Origin: a virus
DNA length: 20,919 nt
Virus record (IMG/VR): IMGVR_UViG_3300021197_000982
Coordinates: 1-20,919 of that record
Direction: 5' to 3' (one strand)
Shown here: positions 1 through 7,591 of the stretch, piece after piece
Layout of the letters: each line of letters opens with the position of its first letter
Numbering within the stretch: position 1 is the first letter of the stretch
Notes under the pieces: model-generated
What the model was told of the DNA's origin: nothing
The model's database searches: none
What the model saw: the letters and a program-made list of their open reading frames with translations, nothing else
Program-made: the position numbers and the translations under genes

Positions 1-3000
1 GTATTAGCATAATTTATATCTACTCTTCCTAGTGTTAAAGGAATATAAGGAGCAATAGTCACTACTGTTCCTAAGTTTTCCCCTGCTGATTTAGTTTCTA
101 CTATTTCAAAATCCATTAAAGTGTTTATTGTATCAAAAGTCGCTTTGTTAGAAAAGGTTAAACTAACTCCCGTTGCGCTTCCAGTTGCGTTTGCACTCAA
201 CTCTAAAGTATTACTATTTGTAATACTACTAACTGTTGTTCCTGTTGGTATATTAGTTCCCGAAACTTCCATTCCTGCAAACAAATTAGTAGTTGATAAT
301 AAGGCTGTTATTGTTGCATCCCCCGAAGCAGTAGTTCCTGTTAAGACAACATCGTTATGTAAGCGAGATTGAAAGTGTGCATCACTTAACATATTTTGAA
401 CATCACTTATTTCATATCCAACTGCATTTTCATGTGTGCTTCCACTACTACCAACTAAGTTATCTCCTTCTTCTCCTGTAGAAGTAATCTTAACACCGGA
501 GTTAAAGAACAAACCTTTGTTAGAAGCACCACTTAAACTAGTTGTTGAATCTACCAATGTATTTGTAGCCAATGCTTTGTTTAGTAAATAATTCTTATTG
601 GTTTCTTTATATCCTGCCAATGTTGTTCCTTCTGCTCTTGCGTTATCTACTAAAGTAAAACTAGTTCCTGTAACAGTTGTGGCAATTTCACCAATATAAC
701 TCATCATTCCCGAAGAGTGTTTTAGGTGAACTTTAGTTCCTGCTGTTAATGTTATACTGCCCGATGAAGTTAATGTTTTGTTAGCAAAACTGCAAGTAAA
801 GTTAGCACTAACACTCTCTAACTTATTGTATGGACTATTAGTAGAATAAATTATATCTTGAGAAAATAAACTATTTTTAGATATTATAGGAGAGATTAAT
901 TTTCTAACATTACTTCTTGCTTCTAAATCAACGAAAGTCATAGTATTTTCTTTGTAAACATCTATTTTTTCTATTTCTCCATTTAGTTTTTCCGAGTATA
1001 TCATATACTTCCCAAACATATAATCCAACATAGTTCCTTGTGAATGATAGGCCGCTTCGTTTGTAGTGCTACCGTCGGAATCAAAATAGCCCTTATCGGA
1101 AAAAGACAATGTTATAAGTTTTTTATTCACATCAATAGCACTTACGCTAGCATATAACTCACTAAGAGAGTCGGAAACTAACTTAACAAATAAACTAGAA
1201 GTTCTATCGGACACTAGTGGAAAGTCAGTAAACAAAGTTTTGTCTTTTTTATTGTATGCCCTTCTTTCAAGAACACTATCGTTTGCTAAAGTGTAAGAAC
1301 CTGTTGTAAATATTGATTCAGTTTCTAATCTATTTTGACTTCTAAAAGTAATGTTTTGTGTATTTCCGCTTATTGATGCTATGCTTTGAACAATAACTAT
1401 TCTTGACCCAACTCTAACTTCATCTCCTACATTTAAATAACTACTTAAATCATGGTCTGTAATTGTAGCATAAGTATTTCCGCTAGGATTAGAAGTTATT
1501 TTAGCCCCTATTGATTTAAACTCATTAAAGTCTCCGATAAATAGTCTATGTCTAATTCTAATTGGTTCTTCGTCACTTATTTTTTTAGACATTATTTTAA
1601 ATGGGTCGGTGAGTTTTAACTTAACTATTGATGACTTTGCTCCCATAGATTCATACATTATATGGTCAATAACATTATGCGCTATATTTGCCCTGTCTTT
1701 TGAAAACCCATAGGACAAATATCTATATTGGCCGCCATAATCTTGACTTGCAGTATCAGTTATTGTATCATTATCATCTCTTCTAGCGTTAGTAAAACAG
1801 GCATCTCTTGAAAATGGAGTATAAGTTAATAGCGTTTCTCCTTCATTACTAGTGTGGGTTCTAGGATTATCTTGGTTCTTTAGATTATCAATGAGTTTAG
1901 TTTTCAAAGTATGCCTACCATAATCTATTATGTCAGTTCCAAAATCGGGAGTTGTAGTAAAAAAACTTTTAGTTCCTAAAGAGTCTTGAGTTGCACTTAC
2001 AGCCACAAAATCCAATTCCGAATAAACCAAATTGTATTTTTTATTATGATTTAATTCATTTTTCTTATCTAAGTTTTCATTGAAGAAATAAAACAAGGGT
2101 CTTGACACTGAAACTGAAGGTGCTAGCGTATTTTTTATACCAAGCCCTATTGCCGCTATTGTTTTATCAGTAGGTATAGGTGTAGAAAATAACTTAAATT
2201 TTACATCCTTTGCTATTTCATCTCCCAGTTTTGGCCTAAACTCAAAGGAATCTCCGTTAATATCATCAGTAAATATTTCCGAAACTTTAGCAAAGTGGTG
2301 TTTGTTTGCATCATTTGAGTGTATCATAGCAAATAAATGGGTAGTTGTTAAGTCAATGCTGTTTAATCTAATTCCTACACCTGTCAAATTATCAAAGCAT
2401 TTTATTCTAATACCTTCTGTTACTGATAAATTGGAGTGTTCTAATCCTAGAATATAAGTAGCATTGGTAGCATTAGATGTTGCTTTTTCTGTTAATTCAA
2501 ATTCGGTGCTAGAAATAATTCTTTCTATTCTAGCGGCTTTATTATCGGGTAAACTTTCAGTGGAAAATCCTGTTCCCGTAACTTGTTGCCCTACATATAA
2601 AGAATCAGTATTGCCACTAGAAAGAGTAACTCTTGAACTTCCGGCAGTAGCATTACAGTTTGTGACTTGCACCCTGCCTACAGGAGTTAAAGTTACATTG
2701 CCCGAAGTTTCTTCTATTATTGCTACACCAAAAGTATCTACTAAAGAACCATTAGAAGTGGGAGATAGCGCACTAACGCAAAGTTGTGGATTGGTAGGAG
2801 TATCGAAAGCGGTGTCGGTGAATGTTAAAACCGGCTGTGTTCCTCCCCCCGTAGTAGCAGTTGCCGCTTTACTAATTGTAATTTCATTGCTTGCTAAATC
2901 GGTTGCCGTAACAATAGTTCCATCGGGTATGCCTTCTCCTGTAACTTTCATACCAACTAATATGTGTGTGCTAGAACCATCAACATTAGTAACTGAAGTA

Positions 3001-3074
3001 TTTCCATTAAGAGTACACTGTTCACCATAAGTAGAGGCCGGTTTAGTTAATGCAACAAGTGTAGAAGTAGTCAT
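1..3074 (-). CDS. Large distal tail protein with repeated beta modules (C-terminus cut by window edge)
   Basis: The frame from the ATG at 3074 stays open for 1024 codons to the window edge; I checked every triplet from 1 to about 2500. The ATG overlaps the stop of the LamG gene (ATGA), and GAGGTGG lies just upstream as ribosome binding site. The protein is Thr/Ser/Asn-rich with no signal peptide. Modules with the pattern 'VG..VTG.GIP.GT.V..I......L..ATA....LTF' occur at about residues 23-85 and 135-210 and again near positions 355-130, with weaker versions near positions 1520-1330 and 815-620. Such modules are common in phage tail and fibre proteins. The middle part (near 2100-1560) is different, with many charged and aromatic residues, and may be the functional core. 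Its place after tape measure and two distal tail genes suggests a baseplate, tail-tip or fibre protein contacting the host. The exact role is not recognisable. Confidence 0.85.
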   Translation of the reverse strand, partial: MTTSTLVALTKPASTYGEQCTLNGNTSVTNVDGSSTHILVGMKVTGEGIPDGTIVTATDLASNEITISKAATATTGGGTQPVLTFTDTAFDTPTNPQLCVSALSPTSNGSLVDTFGVAIIEETSGNVTLTPVGRVQVTNCNATAGSSRVTLSSGNTDSLYVGQQVTGTGFSTESLPDNKAARIERIISSTEFELTEKATSNATNATYILGLEHSNLSVTEGIRIKCFDNLTGVGIRLNSIDLTTTHLFAMIHSNDANKHHFAKVSEIFTDDINGDSFEFRPKLGDEIAKDVKFKLFSTPIPTDKTIAAIGLGIKNTLAPSVSVSRPLFYFFNENLDKKNELNHNKKYNLVYSELDFVAVSATQDSLGTKSFFTTTPDFGTDIIDYGRHTLKTKLIDNLKNQDNPRTHTSNEGETLLTYTPFSRDACFTNARRDDNDTITDTASQDYGGQYRYLSYGFSKDRANIAHNVIDHIMYESMGAKSSIVKLKLTDPFKIMSKKISDEEPIRIRHRLFIGDFNEFKSIGAKITSNPSGNTYATITDHDLSSYLNVGDEVRVGSRIVIVQSIASISGNTQNITFRSQNRLETESIFTTGSYTLANDSVLERRAYNKKDKTLFTDFPLVSDRTSSLFVKLVSDSLSELYASVSAIDVNKKLITLSFSDKGYFDSDGSTTNEAAYHSQGTMLDYMFGKYMIYSEKLNGEIEKIDVYKENTMTFVDLEARSNVRKLISPIISKNSLFSQDIIYSTNSPYNKLESVSANFTCSFANKTLTSSGSITLTAGTKVHLKHSSGMMSYIGEIATTVTGTSFTLVDNARAEGTTLAGYKETNKNYLLNKALATNTLVDSTTSLSGASNKGLFFNSGVKITSTGEEGDNLVGSSGSTHENAVGYEISDVQNMLSDAHFQSRLHNDVVLTGTTASGDATITALLSTTNLFAGMEVSGTNIPTGTTVSSITNSNTLELSANATGSATGVSLTFSNKATFDTINTLMDFEIVETKSAGENLGTVVTIAPYIPLTLGRVDINYAN

Positions 3075-4186
3075 ATATCCACCTCTTCAAATCTAAAGTA
3101 AAATAATGTGCTGTCTGCGTTAGGAGCAAGATTATTTATTGAGAATTTTTTTCTAGTGGTATTTACCATAGACATTTCATGTAACTCTCCCATAAATTGT
3201 TTGTTAGCAATAGCACTTTCTGTTCCTGTTCCATTATTACTAGAAGCCCCGATAAAGTAATCTTCTTGAGCCATAGAAAAGGTGTCAGTAGTGGATAATG
3301 TTTGACGCTTAATTAATAGTCCATCTAAGAATATCTTTACTTCTTTACCAAGTTCATTATAACTACAAGCAATGTGAAAGTTGTTGTTGATGTATGAAGG
3401 GTCTTTAAACGCCGGAATAAATAGATTTGTTCCCGTAGTCACTGTGCTTGTTGGAGTATTGCTCATTTCAAAACTCCCACTAGCACCGCTAGTAAAATTA
3501 TTACTAGTTATAGTTCCTAAAGAAGTAAAATTAAAACCATCTCGTAAAAAGACTTCTTGCCCTACATGAAACTTAGCAGTATTATCCACATTTATTGTAA
3601 CTCCACTACTATTTGCATCAGCAGTTCCTCCAACAACATGAGTTATTCTTCCACTTCTATCAAAGCCTTCTAAGGTGTCAGCAGTATAAAACCAACCAAA
3701 CCCAGTAGTTGCATTAATTACAGTAGAGTCTGTTGTAACAGTATAGTCTGTACTGCCTAATTTTATAGTAACTTTAATTTTATATTCAGCCGGTTGATTC
3801 TCATTATGTAATGTTGAATTTACCAACGCTATTGTAAGATTAGTGCTAGAAAAAAGATTCATTTCATGAACTAATCTATTAGCAATTGGCATGTATTCAT
3901 TACTTTGCGGGTCAGCACTACTAGCATCACTAAATATTGCACTAGGCATTACCTTAGTTGTAGCAGTAACAGTTGGTCTTGCTGTCGCAGAATATTGTCC
4001 AAAACCATTTATGTCATATGGGGTAAGTATTGTTTCAAAAGTAAAATTACCTTCGTGGGCAAATATACCATACGCTTGATTATCCGAAGTGCTAGGAACA
4101 TTATCACTGTAATCTATTCTAACATGACCATTGCACATTACAGGGAATATCAAACCACGCTGTTTTCCTATGAGTGTATCATACAT
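3071..4186 (-). CDS. LamG/concanavalin-like tail protein (probable host-binding component)
   Basis: The 371-residue protein begins at an ATG preceded by GGTGA, whose bases overlap the stop of the upstream gene. The ends look like one jelly-roll domain of the LamG/concanavalin A-like type: N-terminal strands at about residues 10-60 ('GNFTFETILTPYD') and 100-145, and a C-terminal half at about 262-345 with 'FHIACSYNELGKEVKIFLDG' followed by 'YFIGASSN' and 'FMGELHEMSM', the usual LamG pattern of strand, 'V.iYlDG', 'iG....' and 'G.i.e..i'. Between them, about residues 190-257, sits a module resembling the repeats of the next gene ('FHVGQEVFLRDG...GTITSNNF'). In phage tails such domains bind surface glycans. 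I infer a receptor-binding or fibre role; the ligand is unknown. Confidence 0.75.
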   Translation of the reverse strand: MYDTLIGKQRGLIFPVMCNGHVRIDYSDNVPSTSDNQAYGIFAHEGNFTFETILTPYDINGFGQYSATARPTVTATTKVMPSAIFSDASSADPQSNEYMPIANRLVHEMNLFSSTNLTIALVNSTLHNENQPAEYKIKVTIKLGSTDYTVTTDSTVINATTGFGWFYTADTLEGFDRSGRITHVVGGTADANSSGVTINVDNTAKFHVGQEVFLRDGFNFTSLGTITSNNFTSGASGSFEMSNTPTSTVTTGTNLFIPAFKDPSYINNNFHIACSYNELGKEVKIFLDGLLIKRQTLSTTDTFSMAQEDYFIGASSNNGTGTESAIANKQFMGELHEMSMVNTTRKKFSINNLAPNADSTLFYFRFEEVDI

Positions 4187-4194
4187 ATTATCAC

Positions 4195-4830
4195 CTATGG
4201 GAATATGGTTGCCGCTTCAAAATCTAAACTAAAACTTAATTCGTATGCTTCTGATTCTATATTACAACTAAAACTTCTAATGAATCCTGTAATTCCTGTA
4301 TCTGTAGAACTGTTGGGGAAACTAGAAAATGGTATAGGAACTCCCTTGTTATCTAAAGCGTTTCTTGTTCCCCTAGATGAAAAGTTAAATGGAACTAAAG
4401 TTCCTGTGTTTCTATCGCTTGTATCTATACCTGCTCTTTGTGTGTAGTCATTCTTAACAAAGGAAGGCATTAGTATCACGATTTCGTTGAACGCTTGATT
4501 CTCAGCAAATCCTGTAGCGTCTACTCCTGCCGCTAGTAGTTGCGCTACTTCATGTGCTGTCATAGTAACAGTAGTGTCTCCACTATCAAAGGTTTTAGTT
4601 ATGCTTGTGTCTAAAATTACACCTTGTATCTGTATTGTTTTCTGAGCCATTCCTAAATCTAAGGCCGCAGTTATAGACTCTCCAAATGTAACGCCGGACA
4701 ACGGAATAGGCAAAGAAGGTATCTGCTTAGCGACGCTAATACCTACACTAGTTACTTTCAATGGTATGATATTCTTAGTTAAGCCGTCACTATCACTATG
4801 GCTTTGTAGTTTAATATATACATTAGTCAT
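4195..4830 (-). CDS. Distal tail protein downstream of the tape measure
   Basis: A 211-residue, beta-rich protein without membrane segments. The ATG at 4830 is preceded by AAGGTGATTAA, in which the TGA of the ribosome binding site is also the stop of the tape measure gene, so translation is probably coupled. The N-terminal half ('LPIPLSGVTFGESITAALDLGMAQKT' in two pieces around residues 39-64, then 'IQIQGVI') and the C-terminal 'FIRSFSCNIESEAYELSFSLDFE' read like a tail-ring or distal-tail fold, in which a protein sits between tape measure tip and baseplate. Position directly after the tape measure is where siphoviruses keep Dit-type or tail-tip proteins. I do not recognise a named family, so the role rests mainly on position. 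Confidence 0.6.
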   Translation of the reverse strand: MTNVYIKLQSHSDSDGLTKNIIPLKVTSVGISVAKQIPSLPIPLSGVTFGESITAALDLGMAQKTIQIQGVILDTSITKTFDSGDTTVTMTAHEVAQLLAAGVDATGFAENQAFNEIVILMPSFVKNDYTQRAGIDTSDRNTGTLVPFNFSSRGTRNALDNKGVPIPFSSFPNSSTDTGITGFIRSFSCNIESEAYELSFSLDFEAATIFP

Positions 4831-4834
4831 TTAA

Positions 4835-6820
4835 TCACCTTACTATACTAGACGAAGAAGATACTCTTCTGTTGATATTACCTGCAACTAGTTTGCCAAT
4901 TTTATCTGCAAGCATTCTAAGTTCTGCATCGGAGTTACCCTTTGCTTCTACATTAACTGTAATGTTATTGTTATGAGTATTATTTACAGTATTAGAAGGA
5001 GTAGAAAGTAATTTATTAGTTTCGCTATTGTTGTGAACTCTAGCACCTGCCGGTAATTCTACTATTTCTGCACCTCTTTCTCCAACTAAGTAATTTCCTG
5101 CTAGTGAGGCTGTTCCTCCTTTAGCCATAGCACCTTTTACATCTTTAGCAAAGTCAAATGATTTTTCACCAATAAACTTACCCCCCTTGAAAAGAAATTC
5201 ACCTGTTTTACTCGCTACATCTTTTACCTTGAATACTTTATCTAGGTGTGTTCCAAAGAAATCCCTTATTTTATCATACAGTTTTAAAATATACTCCCCT
5301 ACATAATCTCCCGCAGACAACAATGCATCTTTTAAGCCTTCCAATATGCCATCTTTTAATGCTATCAAATTTTCCTTAAACTTTTCATCGAATTTGCTTG
5401 CTAGTGCATATAGTAAAGCGGCCATCCCAATTACAAAAAGAATAGGTAAAGCATACATTCCTGCTAAAGTCAGTAATGATATTGCTATTGTTTTTAACAT
5501 CCATGCCCCTAGTGCTATCTTTAAAATTATTAAACCATAACTTATTACTCTCTCTCTAAATGCAGGGTCGCCAACAAACGCTTCAAAGAATCTTATGATT
5601 AAATCAAAGCCTCCAACTAATGTCATGAATGCTAACTTAACTAACAACTTAGCACCTTTAATTCCTAAATCAACCGCTTTTTCTAATATTGGCCCCAATA
5701 ACGCAAATGCTTTTTGATAATCACCATCTATAAAAGTTCCAATAACTTTGAAAATGCTTCCGACTAAAGAAAAGACCTCCCCTGCAAATGCTTTTATTTC
5801 ATCAACAATACCCATTTCTTGTAAAAATTGGAATATTTCATAAGCGGCTTTAACAAACAATAGGAAAGTTATTACTGCCATCATAGTAAACAAAAAGAAT
5901 TTGAACGCTTGGTTTAATAACGGGGCTAAAGACTTAGTAAAATCACTTGCTTTAGTTGCCAATCGTTTTCTATCCTTTGCTACTTTTAATATACCCGCTA
6001 TTGGGGCTAGTGGCATCATTAAGGCTTTGAATTGTTTAGGGTTAAAGGTCATTCCAAGTGCGCTTTTACCTGCTTCTTTTCTGCTATCCCTTAGCACTTC
6101 GCTTTTCTCAAATTCTTGTTGTTTTTTCTCTTCTTTTCCTTCCCTTTTTGCGGCAAAGAATTGTCTAAATCTACCCTTACCTTCTCCTTGTGCTTTTAAC
6201 TTAGCCTGTTCTTTGGCAATCTTTACTCTATCTTTGTCAAATGCATATTGTTTTTTCAAAACTTTAATGGTTTCTTCATTTTCTTTTTTAGCAGTTTTAG
6301 CCTGTTTATTTAGCATGTTTCTTGTCATTAACAAAGCCTTTGTTTCATCGCCAGTTTGTTTTAATGCTATAGTATAAATGTCTAGTTGCATTACTTCTTT
6401 TTTTAATAAATTAAATTCTTCTTTAGACAAATTTCCCAGTTGTCCTTTACCAACTTCATCTATGGCTTTATTAGCACTTGTAACTCTCTTCTCTAGTTCA
6501 TCATAATTTTTCAAATTCTCTACAACTACTTTATTCTGCTCTTGTAAAATCTCTTGTGCCTTTCTAGCCGATTCGCCAAACTCCGAGAAAGTAGATAGTG
6601 CGGCTCTTAAATAATTTTGAAGTCTCCATAAAGGAGTTCCCGAAACAATCCTACTAAAGATAGTCCACTTTTTACCTGCGCCATTTAATGAGTTTGCCGC
6701 ATCTAAAAATCCTTTAGCAAAGTCATTTACTTTACCAGTTGTGTTAAAGATAGTAGTTTCTAAAGAACCTAAACTGCCATCAATCTTGGCAATTTTTCTA
6801 TTAGTCTCTTCAATATCCAT
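4835..6820 (-). CDS. Tape measure protein
   Basis: A 661-residue protein that sets tail length and usually helps DNA cross the envelope. Residues 1-250 are long charged helices typical of coiled coil. Hydrophobic segments lie at about residues 303-334 and 427-474, with weaker ones near 345-365 and 390-412. The C-terminal part carries the hallmark 'GGTASLAGNYLVGERGAEIV' (568-587) followed by 'ELPAGARVHNNSE', seen in many phage tape measures, and then an Asn-rich stretch. The ATG follows AAGTGATTTAG, where TGA is the stop of the frameshifted chaperone product. It directly follows the chaperone, the canonical order. If fully helical at 0.15 nm per residue, the tail would be near 100 nm, an estimate from length only. 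Confidence 0.93.
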   Translation of the reverse strand: MDIEETNRKIAKIDGSLGSLETTIFNTTGKVNDFAKGFLDAANSLNGAGKKWTIFSRIVSGTPLWRLQNYLRAALSTFSEFGESARKAQEILQEQNKVVVENLKNYDELEKRVTSANKAIDEVGKGQLGNLSKEEFNLLKKEVMQLDIYTIALKQTGDETKALLMTRNMLNKQAKTAKKENEETIKVLKKQYAFDKDRVKIAKEQAKLKAQGEGKGRFRQFFAAKREGKEEKKQQEFEKSEVLRDSRKEAGKSALGMTFNPKQFKALMMPLAPIAGILKVAKDRKRLATKASDFTKSLAPLLNQAFKFFLFTMMAVITFLLFVKAAYEIFQFLQEMGIVDEIKAFAGEVFSLVGSIFKVIGTFIDGDYQKAFALLGPILEKAVDLGIKGAKLLVKLAFMTLVGGFDLIIRFFEAFVGDPAFRERVISYGLIILKIALGAWMLKTIAISLLTLAGMYALPILFVIGMAALLYALASKFDEKFKENLIALKDGILEGLKDALLSAGDYVGEYILKLYDKIRDFFGTHLDKVFKVKDVASKTGEFLFKGGKFIGEKSFDFAKDVKGAMAKGGTASLAGNYLVGERGAEIVELPAGARVHNNSETNKLLSTPSNTVNNTHNNNITVNVEAKGNSDAELRMLADKIGKLVAGNINRRVSSSSSIVR

Positions 6821-6825
6821 CTAAA

Positions 6826-7394
6826 TCACTTTTTACTTTTCATTTTCTCATACTCTTCGGCTTTTAGCGTTTCTATCACGCCATGAACACTTAATAAATC
6901 CTTTACAAGACTTATTGGCATTTTATAGACTTCTAATGGACTAATGTGTAAAGCACTAGAAAGCGAGTAAACCATAATTAGGCTCGCTGTCTTGAGGTCG
7001 GAACTACCTCCTTTAAGTGCTTTTTTAATTAGTCCTTTTTTTCTTCATCCTCCTGTAACATTGTCATAGGATTAGGTAGGATTGATTTAATTTGATTTCC
7101 AATATACGGGCTTAATCTAAGCATATCAACCGATGAGAGTGTTGGTTCAGTTTTAGATATGAAGTTATCTACCATGTAGCGATACATGGCATTCAAATCT
7201 AAATCTAAATTTTGCGTTCTTGTGTCTATCTTCATGACAGCATTTAACGCTTTTTCAGCCTCTAGCCATGTGGGTTCTTTTACCCACACTTTTAGATATT
7301 CGTCTTGGTCGGGTGCTACTTTAACATAGTGTAGCGTAGGCTCTTGTAGCGCAAATAGCGCATCTTTATTCTGTATTACTTTCTTTTCAGTCAT
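6826..7394 (-). CDS. Tail assembly chaperone long form (gpG-gpT type) made by -1 frameshift
   Basis: The minus-strand frame -1 to the chaperone gene opens just upstream of the slippery site (its previous stop is at 7045-7047) and runs to a TGA at 6826-6828, five bases before the tape measure ATG. A -1 slip on A-AAA-AAG at 7035-7041 joins 120 residues of the short form to 69 more, giving 189 residues. The extension is helical ('LSSALHISPLEVYKMPISLV', then 'KDLLSVHGVIETLKAEEYEK') and ends in Lys-rich sequence, without a good independent start. In lambda and many other tailed phages the equivalent gpGT fusion coats the tape measure and recruits tube subunits. Everything but the use of the slip is visible in sequence; that the slip occurs is inferred from how precisely the known arrangement is matched. 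Confidence 0.85.
6994..7010 (-). other. Small stem-loop downstream of the slippery site
   Basis: GAGGT (7010-7006) can pair with ACCTC (6998-6994) across a seven-base loop in the mRNA. The distance from the slippery site, about 24 bases, is larger than the usual 5-9, so a role as frameshift stimulator is uncertain. Confidence 0.3.
7029..7394 (-). CDS. Tail assembly chaperone short form (gpG type)
   Basis: The zero-frame product has 121 residues from the ATG at 7394. Longer frames reach a TTG at 7418, but the ATG is preceded by AAGGTGGATA, a good ribosome binding site, so I chose it. The protein is acidic at its end ('MLQEDEEKKD') and predicted to be mostly helical, with 'LKVWVKEPTWLEAEKALNAV' reminiscent of chaperone proteins that bind the tape measure. 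It lies between the tail tube gene and the tape measure gene, as in lambda and HK97. Its last codons contain the slippery heptamer, so most ribosomes would stop here and a minority would make the extended form. The leader upstream can fold so that the ribosome binding site is hidden (see 7399-7440). Confidence 0.88.
   Translation of the reverse strand: MTEKKVIQNKDALFALQEPTLHYVKVAPDQDEYLKVWVKEPTWLEAEKALNAVMKIDTRTQNLDLDLNAMYRYMVDNFISKTEPTLSSVDMLRLSPYIGNQIKSILPNPMTMLQEDEEKKD
7035..7041 (-). promoter_or_regulatory. Programmed -1 ribosomal frameshift site A-AAA-AAG
   Basis: Read on the minus strand, the zero frame is GAA-AAA-AAG-GAC-TAA, which places the heptamer A-AAA-AAG in exactly the phase needed for tandem -1 slippage. 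This is the slippery sequence of E. coli dnaX and of many phage chaperone genes. AGGAGG lies seven bases upstream (7048-7053), resembling the Shine-Dalgarno-like stimulator of dnaX. The zero-frame stop follows one codon later, and the -1 frame continues for 69 codons. Confidence 0.88.
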
Positions 7395-7398
7395 ATTA

Positions 7399-7440
7399 TC
7401 CACCTTCAAAACCAACAAACAAACAAACGGTGTTGGTGGA
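7399..7440 (-). promoter_or_regulatory. Leader of the chaperone gene with alternative hairpins over the ribosome binding site
   Basis: In the mRNA, ACCAAC (7437-7432) can pair with GTTGGT (7416-7411) around a GTTT-repeat loop. Alternatively TCCACC (7440-7435) can pair with GGTGGA (7404-7399), which contains the ribosome binding site of the chaperone ATG. The two pairings share bases, so they exclude each other in part. This is visible complementarity; regulation by it is only a suggestion. Confidence 0.35.
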
Positions 7441-7448
7441 ATTTATAA

Positions 7449-7586
7449 TTACTCGGCTTTTGGAGTTGTTTTTTTCTCCTCCTTAGCCTTTTTTTCTGCC
7501 TTTGCTTTTGCTTTGGCTTCTGCCTTTGCTTTTGCTTCTAACTTTTTAGCAATTGCCTTTCTGTATAGTTCATGGTAAGATGCCAT
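7449..7586 (-). CDS. Small Lys/Ala-rich basic protein, 45 residues
   Basis: Short reading frame filling the space between the tail tube gene and the chaperone. The ATG at 7586 comes after GGATGATTTAA, where TGA is the tube gene's stop, the same junction design as at neighbouring genes. The start 'MASYHELYRKAIAKKLEAKA' is followed by alternating Lys, Ala and Glu and ends '...EEKKTTPKAE'. It would form one long basic helix, similar in composition to histone H1-like tails. The role is unknown: a nucleic-acid-binding or tail-assembly accessory peptide are options. The codons of the KA tract are varied (GCA, GCC, GCT; AAA, AAG), which fits selection on the protein rather than a simple DNA repeat. 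Confidence 0.65.
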   Translation of the reverse strand: MASYHELYRKAIAKKLEAKAKAEAKAKAKAEKKAKEEKKTTPKAE

Positions 7587-7591
7587 TTAAA

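Noticed and set aside
2464-3030. Plus-strand open frame of 188 codons
   Set aside because: It is the complement of the large tail gene, is Val/Leu/Pro-rich as expected of a shadow of Thr/Asn/Gly codons, and has no ribosome binding site. The other plus-strand frames (for example 3905-4447, 5901-6377, 16719-17126, 19850-20191) are rejected for the same reason.
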